From the NCBI GenBank assembly GCA_023389745.1, contig JAEWED010000181.1, positions 1 through 28,686 of the forward strand: a DNA stretch of 28,686 nt. Reading direction: 5' to 3'. The translations under genes were made by a program, and so were the position numbers. Below, piece after piece: positions 16,742 through 23,456 of this stretch. The notes beneath the pieces are model-generated. The model ran no database searches, was not told the origin of the DNA, and saw only the letters and a list, made by a program, of their open reading frames with translations. The stretch comes from Actinomycetes bacterium (GTDB lineage: Bacteria > Actinomycetota > Acidimicrobiia > Acidimicrobiales > Microtrichaceae). Numbering within the stretch: the first letter of the stretch is position 1; every line of letters starts with the position of its first letter.

Positions 16742-16867
16742 CCGCTCCGCAGCGTCTCTGGTCGAGTCGGGCACCGCAACCCGTCGACCACCACGAACAT
16801 CTACGCCCACTGGATCCAGGAGTGGGACGCGAGATCTGCGCAAGTAACCGAAGGGACAATCTGGCGA
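16742..16867 (+). pseudogene. Tyrosine integrase remnant (C-terminal fragment)
   Basis: The translation 'LRSVSGRVGHRNPSTTTNIY' followed by 'AHWIQEWDARSAQ' is the C-terminal catalytic part of phage-type tyrosine recombinases: the conserved GH (His codon at 16772) and the nucleophile Tyr (codon at 16802). The preceding catalytic Arg (RHxxA) box and the N-terminal domains are missing or scrambled. Such an enzyme would have driven integration at the tRNA-Thr site. It sits inside the island, not next to either repeat, so it may come from this element or from an older nested one. Confidence 0.65.
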
Positions 16868-16916
16868 GCGGACAGAACACGCGACTCCCGGCGGATCAAC
16901 GGCGAGGCGGAAGCAG

Positions 16917-17648
16917 TCAGAAGCCGAGGTAGTACTGGTCCGAGCGGGGATGCCCGATGACGATCGGACCGTGCACCTGCGACGCCCTGCGCAGGAGCTT
17001 GCCCATCCGCACGAAGCTCGGAAGACGCAGGTCGAGCACGTCGCCCCCGCTCGAGATGCCGCGAAAGTCAGTGAGGTCATCGGGATTCAGACCATGGAGG
17101 TCGGGAAGGAGCCCGTAACCTGCACCGGACAGCAGGCCGCCTCGCTTGCGAAGCGAGGTGAAGACCGTGTGCTTCATCCAGCCATCCAGCTCCTGTAGGA
17201 CGTCGACTCGATCAACCAGCGGATAGAAGGACATCGCACCTCGGTAGTGCACCCGTGGGACCGAGGGTCGCAGGTACTTCTGGATCTTCGACTCCGAGAG
17301 ATCGCCGTACATGTACCGGCGCAACTGCTAGATCAACGCGACGTAGTCGCGGACAACTGGCGGCTGGAATCGAGACGGAACGAGGATGCCAGACTTCGGC
17401 GCCTCCAAGAGGTTATTGTAGACGAGATAGGCGATTCGGCGCTTTACCTTCTCCACGGAAGACGTGCGAATCAAGGTTCCTTCAGATGAGAACGAGTAAG
17501 CGACGAAACTGACCGCCTCCTTCGTCTTGAACTCGACGGGAGCTGGGCGGGGAGCGAGGATGCCCACACGGTCTGACTTCTTCAGATCGAGTGCGGCGCC
17601 GATCGTTTCGGCTGCCTCGTTCACCGCATCAACGGCCTCACAGCGAGT
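16917..17648 (-). pseudogene. Reverse transcriptase remnant (palm end/thumb), amber-interrupted
   Basis: Two minus-strand segments in one frame are separated by a TAG at 17330-17328. The first (from about 17648) reads 'AVSFVAYSFSSEGTLIRTSS', like the post-YADD part of a reverse transcriptase palm; the second reads 'QLRRYMYGDLSESKIQKYL', 'MSFYPLVDRVDVLQELDGWM' and 'SLRKRGGLLSGAG', like the thumb/C-terminal region of defence-type bacterial reverse transcriptases. The fingers and the YADD catalytic core are absent; a TGA at 17651-17649 closes the frame upstream. I read it as a decayed antiviral or retroelement reverse transcriptase. No retron RNA or group II intron structure is evident. Family assignment is moderate. 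Confidence 0.5.
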
Positions 17649-17671
17649 TCAACGAAGACTGGCTCGGGATC

Positions 17672-17872
17672 ATGCGCGTACGGCGTGTGCTCTCCGCCGA
17701 CGGCGGGGTCCTCTTCGATGTCCGGCGTGGCCGTGTCGACCCTCGGGTCGAAGCGACGATTGACGAGATGAACTCCGAGCTCCTCGATCGGCTGCTCAAC
17801 CTCACCGGCGACGCCTACATGGAACCGTCGATGATAGATCTGGGCCGATCTCGAGGCGTGCTCAACGGATGA
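17672..17872 (+). CDS. Orphan 66-aa coding fragment, unknown
   Basis: ATG at 17672 to TGA at 17872; the frame is open from 17591. I do not recognise it. Third codon positions are mostly G or C with natural composition ('MRVRRVLSADGGVLFDVRRG', 'IDEMNSELLDRLLNLTGDAY'), unlike typical shadow frames. It lies between the reverse transcriptase remnant and the membrane protein gene, overlapping the latter's 3' end by 11 bases on the other strand. It could be the C-terminal relic of a larger gene cut at about 17640, where the reverse transcriptase remnant also ends. Confidence 0.35.
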   Translation: MRVRRVLSADGGVLFDVRRGRVDPRVEATIDEMNSELLDRLLNLTGDAYMEPSMIDLGRSRGVLNG

Positions 17873-18269
17873 AGTTCTGGACCAACATCTCAACCCTTTG
17901 GCCGAACCTGATCGGGCGATCGTCGAACTCAGATGCCTGGATCTCTTCTGGCTCGTGGAATCCCGGATCGTCTCCGCCCCGTCCGCGCAAGAGCACAAGC
18001 ATCCGTATCACCGACCTAGGCCCGGCAGGGACGCCCGCGCCCATGAAGACAGCTACCCAGCCATTCGGAGCCAAAAACGCGCCGAAGACACCGGCGACGA
18101 CTGCCAACCCGGCGACCATAACCAACTCGAGTCTGGGCTGTCTCCAGCCCCGTGCCATCGCCGTCTCTGGGTGCTCGCCCGGCGCCCCGACGCCCCGGGT
18201 ATGCCAGAGGTGACGAGATAGCTCCACCCAAACAACTCCGAGAGCGCACAACAGCGCGTTGACGATCAC
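17862..18269 (-). CDS. Small membrane protein of the kinase operon
   Basis: A 135-aa protein. Its GTG (18269) overlaps the stop of the REC protein gene as GTGA, so it is coupled to it. Hydrophobic segments lie at about residues 2-17 ('IVNALLCALGVVWVEL') and 49-80 ('LVMVAGLAVVAGVFGAFLAP', 'GWVAVFMGAG'), giving two or three membrane passes; the C-terminal 50 residues are charged and probably cytoplasmic. The family is not recognised. As the last gene of a sensor kinase/response protein operon in a defence island, it might be a membrane effector or signal partner. That is inference. Confidence 0.6.
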   Translation of the reverse strand: MIVNALLCALGVVWVELSRHLWHTRGVGAPGEHPETAMARGWRQPRLELVMVAGLAVVAGVFGAFLAPNGWVAVFMGAGVPAGPRSVIRMLVLLRGRGGDDPGFHEPEEIQASEFDDRPIRFGQRVEMLVQNFIR

Positions 18270-19549
18270 TTAGCCCTCTCAATATCCACTTCGCTGTCGC
18301 CGCCACGAATCGTTACCCGAAGACTGTTGTCGCCTAGCAGGTGTCGCCCAACCAGACCTTCCCGGCGTCCGCACTCGATAGCGATTTGATCCGAAGCAGG
18401 ATCGCACTGCTCGCCACCATCACACACGCGCGAGAAGCGACAGTTCTCCCATTGCTCTATAGCCAGCACTCGTTGGAGCTCAACGTCCAGCCGTTCACCA
18501 CTTGCTTCGCCTCCGGGCAACAAGGCCCCAGCTACGGAATCGATCATCAGATAGCGGTACGATCGCCCAGACATCGGATCGGTTCGACCCTTCCAAAGAC
18601 CGGCTACGGGAACGTCACCATCGATCAAGTCAGTCTTCTTGAGGATGTGCACCTCGGCACCCGTGTCGAGGTGTACCGATCTAGGGGCAGGTGAGGTGCC
18701 GACCCGAAGATCAAGACGCGGGTAGTCCGATAGCGATCCCCCACAGACTACCTCTTCCGCCATGAAGGGTTCTCCGATAGAGACGAAGAACGGAACTCGG
18801 TCCTTGGACGAGGCGATGGTCTCTATTCGGTTGTCATCTGGCTCGGGGTCGCCAGCTGATCCTTGGAGGACGGGCTTCCTCTCGTCTCCGCAAAAGAGCG
18901 CCCAGACAAGATCGACCGGCTGGATTCGACGAGTGCGGAGCTCCTTCAACCGGCGCTCACATCGAGCAAATCCATCATCAAAGATGATCGCCTGCTCTGC
19001 GTCGGTCATCTCGTTGAACGCGGTCCGAGAAACCCCGAAAGGACCATCGGAAAGCGCTCGCTCTTCCAACTCCTCAATGAACTCGCCTGGTGCCTGCCAG
19101 GCGTTGTCAGCCAGCGCCTCCTCGACGAGGCGTACGAACTCGTCGGGAGCCGACTCGATATTTGGCGAGTTCAGGCGACCCTTATCAAGGACAAACACCG
19201 GCACCGAGAGCTTGGCAAGCTCATTCCGGTACGTACGCTGGTCGAGATGCGCAGAGCAGGCTATGAGGCGTGGGGGAGTCCCCTGATTAACTGTTGGGCT
19301 TGACTGCGCCAGGAGCTTGAGGAGATCGAATCCTGTCCGACTTCCTCGTTGTAGGCGAAGATCGACGATCGCTACGTCGAACCTCCTGCCGGAGAGGCTC
19401 TCGATTGCTTCCTGATAGGAACTCGCGGGTGTGACGCTGTGCCCAGCATCCTGCAGCGCCTCTACCAACACCTGGTGGGATGTGTGGACCTTGTCATCGA
19501 TCCAGAGAATGTTCGTCTCAGGCCGTGACGAGGGAAGTTGGTTGTTCAA
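18266..19549 (-). CDS. REC-domain protein with unknown C-terminal output region
   Basis: A 427-aa protein. It starts at a TTG (19549) one base after the kinase stop, with AAAGGA at a good distance, so translation is coupled. Residues about 12-125 form a response-regulator receiver domain: acidic pair D18-D19 ('ILWIDDK'), phospho-acceptor D63 ('AIVDLRL'), S99 ('IACSA') and K123 ('VLDKGRL'). All key residues are present, so phosphorylation by the adjacent kinase is expected. The remaining 300 residues contain no DNA-binding motif that I recognise; they include 'DLVWALFCGDERKPVL', 'LKKTDLIDGDVPVAGLWKGR' and cysteines near 'CRFSRVCDGGEQC' that might bind metal. The output may be enzymatic or protein-binding, not transcriptional. 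Confidence 0.75.
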   Translation of the reverse strand: MNNQLPSSRPETNILWIDDKVHTSHQVLVEALQDAGHSVTPASSYQEAIESLSGRRFDVAIVDLRLQRGSRTGFDLLKLLAQSSPTVNQGTPPRLIACSAHLDQRTYRNELAKLSVPVFVLDKGRLNSPNIESAPDEFVRLVEEALADNAWQAPGEFIEELEERALSDGPFGVSRTAFNEMTDAEQAIIFDDGFARCERRLKELRTRRIQPVDLVWALFCGDERKPVLQGSAGDPEPDDNRIETIASSKDRVPFFVSIGEPFMAEEVVCGGSLSDYPRLDLRVGTSPAPRSVHLDTGAEVHILKKTDLIDGDVPVAGLWKGRTDPMSGRSYRYLMIDSVAGALLPGGEASGERLDVELQRVLAIEQWENCRFSRVCDGGEQCDPASDQIAIECGRREGLVGRHLLGDNSLRVTIRGGDSEVDIERAK

Positions 19550-19550
19550 G

Positions 19551-20765
19551 CTATTCCTTTGCGGCAGCGGGCAACGTAATTTGGAAGATGGTGTTGTACT
19601 GATGGTCGGAGAGGATCTCTATCTGTCCTCCGCAAGCCTCGATGACACTCTCCACGTAGGAGAGACCGATCCCCAGACCCCAGCTACCTTTGCCCGTGTA
19701 TCCGAAATCGAAGACCTTCGAACGCTCGGCTGGCGGGATCCCGGGACCGGTGTCCTTTACCAAGATTGTCGCCGCATTCCCGGGGCTCCCATCAGCAAGG
19801 CGAACAATCGATGCCGACACCTCGATCTGCCTCCGTCCGGAGGTATTCCGAGCGACGAAGAAGATCGCGTTGTCCACGAGATTGGCTAAGGCGCGTTCAA
19901 ACTCGCGGCGCCAGGTCACAACCGCCAGTCCTGACTCGCACCTGTGGTCCAAGTAGATTCGCTCCTCGTTGGCCCGGACAATTCGGTCGTTGACAATTGA
20001 CTCCACGATTGGCTTCACGGGAGTCAGCCTCGGCCTAGCTCGGTCGGATACAACTTGCCTCAGAGTCTGCTCGGCAAGCTTCTGGCTGTTCCTTGCCGTT
20101 CCCTTGATGGCATCAAGGCGCTTCTCAATGCTCTCGGGGCTATCACCAGCCGCAAGTCGTTTGCGAAGTGCATCGACCTGGGTCTGGATTGATCCCGTGT
20201 CCTCTCTAATGTCGTGAGCCCGAGTCATCGCAGCAGTACCAATACGGACCATCCGTTCGAATCGAGTGTTCATGTCACCTATGCGGATCCGCGCTGCGAT
20301 TCGCTCCGCGAACAGGCCCACGATGCGAATGTCGTCCTCACTGAACTTCTCAAGCTGGCGCGAGTAGGCCGCAAGCACTCCGAGAAGGCGCGAGTCGACC
20401 TCGATCGGGACGTATATGGCACTCTGCCACCCGAGTTCCTCCACGACGGGCTGGTGGGCTAGGCCATCGACTCCCAGCCTTCGCAACTCCACACTGTCGG
20501 CGAGGTTCCTGACGACGATCGGGATCCGGCTTTCGGCGGAGATCCCCGCCACACCCTCACCCATGGCCAGGTCAACACGCAGCGGGGGGTCGCGCTGCAC
20601 TCCGCCCAGATCTACGTGTTGGGTATGCAGCGACGACTGCCGCCGTGCCCACACGAGGGCGGCGTCGGCACGAAGAGCGGTGCGCGCTAGGCCCACTACA
20701 TCGATCGCCGTCGCCGCCGGACCGGTCAGCTCGTCGATGAGGACTCGTTGCTCTGCCTCGCCCAT
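19551..20765 (-). CDS. GAF-domain sensor histidine kinase, cytoplasmic
   Basis: A 404-aa protein, first gene of a three-gene operon. The ATG at 20765 has GGAGG five bases upstream. Residues about 10-160 form a GAF sensor domain ('GEGVAGISAESRIPIVVRN', 'SAIYVPIEV...LGVLAAYS'). A helical segment holds H184 in 'RAHDIRED', a variant of the kinase H-box. The HATPase domain follows: N-box 'LANLVDNA' (293-300), G1 'DTGPGIP' (338-344), 'FDFGYTGKG' and G2 'GLGIGLS' (363-369). No membrane segment, so it senses an internal cue such as a small molecule or nucleotide. It very likely phosphorylates D63 of the next protein. Codons are AT-richer than in host genes. Confidence 0.8.
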   Translation of the reverse strand: MGEAEQRVLIDELTGPAATAIDVVGLARTALRADAALVWARRQSSLHTQHVDLGGVQRDPPLRVDLAMGEGVAGISAESRIPIVVRNLADSVELRRLGVDGLAHQPVVEELGWQSAIYVPIEVDSRLLGVLAAYSRQLEKFSEDDIRIVGLFAERIAARIRIGDMNTRFERMVRIGTAAMTRAHDIREDTGSIQTQVDALRKRLAAGDSPESIEKRLDAIKGTARNSQKLAEQTLRQVVSDRARPRLTPVKPIVESIVNDRIVRANEERIYLDHRCESGLAVVTWRREFERALANLVDNAIFFVARNTSGRRQIEVSASIVRLADGSPGNAATILVKDTGPGIPPAERSKVFDFGYTGKGSWGLGIGLSYVESVIEACGGQIEILSDHQYNTIFQITLPAAAKE

Positions 20766-21050
20766 CTTCCCTCCACCCAGGGATTGACTCTAACTGCTTG
20801 TAAGCGTGCCCGCCCTCTGGCTTGGGGATTCAGAGTCACACTCCCACCACTCGAGCCAGTTATGCCACTGAGATCGCTGGAGGCCGCTACGGGCCGAATA
20901 CGGCACTTGCCCCGCCGGCATCGCGTCCCACGGTTTGTCTCACGAAACTCTGGACGAGCATGGAGATCGGGGTTGAATCACGTGAGACGTCAGCGCAGAT
21001 TCCCGGACAGGGCGGGCCGCGATGGACTTGGGTGGACACTCGACCCACGA
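20766..21050. other. Right-end junction of the island, non-coding
   Basis: No gene is supported. It should hold the kinase operon promoter, but no clear -35/-10 pair is visible. A 7-bp inverted repeat GTCTCAC/GTGAGAC lies at 20937-20943 and 20982-20988, about 65-110 bases from the right repeat. It could be a recombination protein site, or chance. Confidence 0.35.
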
Positions 21051-21093
21051 CTTGTAAACAGCAGGTCAGGAGTTCGATTCTCCTCTCGGGCTC
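21051..21093 (+). repeat. Right attachment-site repeat (orphan tRNA-Thr 3' half)
   Basis: Exact 43-base copy of 5583-5625. The sequence before it does not match the 5' half of the tRNA, so this is not a functional gene. It marks the chromosome-island junction. Confidence 0.9.
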
Positions 21094-21097
21094 CGCG

Positions 21098-22180
21098 CTA
21101 CCAAGCGACGACCGCCCAGAGCACAGCGATGAGCACCAGTGGGATCGTCAGGAGCACTCCGACGAGGAATGCCGAAGCGGTCGACCGAACCGCGTCGAAG
21201 CGTCGGGCGGCCCACCCCACTGCTGCCAGTGCAGCGATCACTGGAATGGACCACCACCCCAGCCGGAACGAGAGCACCGCCAGGAACAGGCCGGTCCACC
21301 CCGCCATGGCCATGTAGAGCCACTGCATCGCTCGCTCCTGCAGCGTCACCGGTGCCGGCTCGAGGTGCTCGTCCTCCCAGCGGTCACGAGCGACAATGCG
21401 CTGTTTCAGCGTGCTGTAGACATCGTCGACCTCGCTGGATGAGAGTCGCTCGTCGGACAGCGCCGCCAGTTCGTCACGTAGTCGCTGACCGGCGATGACG
21501 TTCACGTCCTTGGTCAGCACAGCTTCGGCGGACCCGTGAGTGACCTCGGGTCCCCAGAGCACGACGAGCGACTGCACCAGGTTCGGGTCACGCCGCTGCC
21601 AGTTCAACAGCTGCACGACCTGTCGGCGGTTTCGCGCCGCTTGTTCGATCGCACCGTCCATCCAGCTCGAGAGGCTGTCGATGTCCTCATCGTGCGAGCG
21701 CCACTTCGTCTCGACCACCAGCACCCCATCCGGTCCGACGGCGACGTGGTCGATGTCGCCGAGCTCCGGCTTGATGACCAGGTGGTTGATGTGGCGCCAC
21801 CCCCTCCCGCCGAGCCGGCGCAGCTCCGTGTCGGTCCACTCCTCTGCCGCCTGCCCCATCGCCCCCGATGTCGCACCGCTCGAGATGACGCACCAGTGGT
21901 AGATGAGTGTCAGCCCCACCCCGGCCATGAATCCCGCCGCCAAGCCTTGGATGCCGGGCCGGGTCCACAGGGCCAGCCACATCGCGGCGCTCATCGCCAG
22001 GAACACCGTCACGGCGGTGATGAGCTGACGAAGGTGCGAGCGGACGTAGCGATCGAGCCGCTCGGCGGCGAACTGTTGGCTGACCTTGCCTGCACGGCGG
22101 GTCGTCAGCTGCCGTCGCTCGGTCCATTTGTCGATCGCTCTCGCTGGATCGAGCGCGCGCCGAATTCGCCCTGCTGTCAC
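21098..22180 (-). CDS. NERD-domain nuclease-like membrane protein
   Basis: A 360-aa protein. GTG start at 22180 with AAGGGG seven bases upstream. Two membrane segments at about 52-98 precede a NERD domain ('GQAAEEWTDTELRRLGGRGW' followed by 'GDIDHVAVGPDGVLVVETKW'); D142/D144 and E157-T-K159 match the PD-(D/E)xK-type nuclease core of this family. A linker and three hydrophobic segments (about 285-360) follow. NERD proteins are thought to be nuclease-related, with DNA-processing roles suggested but little tested. The gene lies just outside the island: its stop is five bases from the right repeat and it faces the tRNA, so it was the original convergent neighbour of tRNA-Thr. Confidence 0.8.
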   Translation of the reverse strand: MTAGRIRRALDPARAIDKWTERRQLTTRRAGKVSQQFAAERLDRYVRSHLRQLITAVTVFLAMSAAMWLALWTRPGIQGLAAGFMAGVGLTLIYHWCVISSGATSGAMGQAAEEWTDTELRRLGGRGWRHINHLVIKPELGDIDHVAVGPDGVLVVETKWRSHDEDIDSLSSWMDGAIEQAARNRRQVVQLLNWQRRDPNLVQSLVVLWGPEVTHGSAEAVLTKDVNVIAGQRLRDELAALSDERLSSSEVDDVYSTLKQRIVARDRWEDEHLEPAPVTLQERAMQWLYMAMAGWTGLFLAVLSFRLGWWSIPVIAALAAVGWAARRFDAVRSTASAFLVGVLLTIPLVLIAVLWAVVAW

Positions 22181-22256
22181 GGGTACGCCCCTTCTTCCCT
22201 GCCCACGACCGTACCGTTGCCACGACCTTCGGACGCCCGAGGAGGGGCCGTCGGCG

Positions 22257-23456
22257 TCAGGGAGGCGGCGCGGGTGCGGACAGGTCCGGATCGTCTCCGC
22301 TGACCACGGCGACGTCGTTCGCCGCGGCCCATTGGGTGATGTCGCGGCGTTCGATCGCCGCGGCCATGAGGTCGGGGAACAGATCGGGCGTGCAGGCGAA
22401 CGCGGGCACGCCCAGCGCGCTGAGGGCCGCGGCGTGGCCGGCGTCGTACGACGGGGCGCCGCTGTCGCTCAGCGCGAGCAGCGCGACGCAGGTCACGCCG
22501 GCGTCGACGAGCTCACGGGCTCGGCGCAGCATCTCGTCCTCGATGCCGCCCTCGTACAGGTCGCTGATGAGCACGAAGATCGTGTCGCTCGGCCGGGTGA
22601 TGCGCTCCTGGCAGTAGGCGATCGCCTGGTTGATGTCGGTGCCGCCACCGAGCTGCACGCCGAACAACAGGTCGACGGGATCATCGAGCTCGTCGGTCAG
22701 GTCGACCACCGCGGTGTCGAACACGACGAGCCGGGTCGCCACCGAACGAACCGAGGCGAGCACAGCGCCGAAGACACTCGAGTACACGATCGACTCGGCC
22801 ATCGACCCCGACTGGTCGATGCACAACACGATCTCTCGCTGCACCTGCGTCGTGCGCCGACCGAACCCGACGAGCCGCTCGGGCACCACCGTGCGGTGCT
22901 CGGGCAGGTAGTGCTTCAGGTTCGCCGCGATCGTGCGGTTCCAGTCGATGTCACGCGCCCGAGGACGCCGCGTCCGTGCCGAGCGGTCGAGCGCACCGGT
23001 CACCGCTTCCCTCGTCTTGGCCGCCAGGCGCTCCTCGAGCTGCGAGGTCACCTTGCGCACCACCTGCCGAGCGGACTCCCGCGACTCGGCCGGCAGCGCG
23101 CCGCCCAACCCGATCAGCGTCGTCACCATCGACATGTCGGGCTCGACTGCGTCCAACATCTCCGGCTCGAGCAGTAGGTGCCGAAGCCCGAGTCGATCCA
23201 TCGCGTCGGACTGCATGACCTGGACGACGGTCGAGGGGAAGTACGTCCGGATGTCACCCAACCACCGGGCCACCCGGGGCGACGAACGACCCATGCCGCC
23301 CTTGCGGTCGCCGTCGTAGAGCTCGCGCAACGCACGGTCCCGTGCCTCGTCGTCGGGGCCCAGTCCGATGGCGTCGCCACCCGGACCGCGCACGCCGTCG
23401 GCGTCGTCGCCGCCGAGCACCAGGCGCCAGCGCGTCAACCGGTCGCGCTCGGTCAC
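22257..23456 (-). CDS. VWA domain protein (CoxE-like), end of the MoxR operon
   Basis: A 399-aa protein. GTG start overlapping the previous stop as GTGA. After a helical N-terminal half (1-200) comes a von Willebrand A domain with a complete metal site: D214-Q-S216-G-S218 ('CIDQSGSM'), 'GGGTDINQAI' and 'LISDLYEG'. VWA proteins paired with MoxR ATPases act in metal-dependent protein binding and in assembling or activating other proteins. It is the last gene of the overlapping set with DUF5682, MoxR, DUF5691 and a probable SWIM protein. The N-terminal half looks like the CoxE-type VWA-associated region. No signal peptide. Confidence 0.85.
   Translation of the reverse strand: MTERDRLTRWRLVLGGDDADGVRGPGGDAIGLGPDDEARDRALRELYDGDRKGGMGRSSPRVARWLGDIRTYFPSTVVQVMQSDAMDRLGLRHLLLEPEMLDAVEPDMSMVTTLIGLGGALPAESRESARQVVRKVTSQLEERLAAKTREAVTGALDRSARTRRPRARDIDWNRTIAANLKHYLPEHRTVVPERLVGFGRRTTQVQREIVLCIDQSGSMAESIVYSSVFGAVLASVRSVATRLVVFDTAVVDLTDELDDPVDLLFGVQLGGGTDINQAIAYCQERITRPSDTIFVLISDLYEGGIEDEMLRRARELVDAGVTCVALLALSDSGAPSYDAGHAAALSALGVPAFACTPDLFPDLMAAAIERRDITQWAAANDVAVVSGDDPDLSAPAPPP

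Larger units (their letters stand above)
5583..21093. mobile_element. tRNA-Thr-integrated genomic island, about 15.5 kb
   Basis: Exact 43-bp direct repeats bound the region at 5583-5625 (inside the intact tRNA) and 21051-21093 (orphan tRNA 3' half). This is the hallmark of integration by a tyrosine recombinase. Inside lie a restriction-methylation enzyme, a ubiquitin-like conjugation/SMC operon, remnants of a tyrosine integrase and a reverse transcriptase, and a sensor kinase operon. The restriction and kinase genes use far more A/T at third positions than the flanks. With only an integrase fragment left, the element is probably no longer self-mobile. The internal remnants suggest a composite of successive insertions. 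Confidence 0.85.

Noticed and set aside
16917..17648. Retron or group II intron
   Set aside because: No msr/msd-like inverted repeats or intron domain V structure is seen, and the catalytic core is absent.
20781..20815. Sigma-70 promoter for the kinase operon with TAGAGT as -10
   Set aside because: At the right spacing the -35 position reads GGGCGG, so I cannot support it.
21051..21093. A second tRNA-Thr gene
   Set aside because: Only the 3' half is present; the acceptor 5' strand, D arm and 5' side of the anticodon stem are missing.
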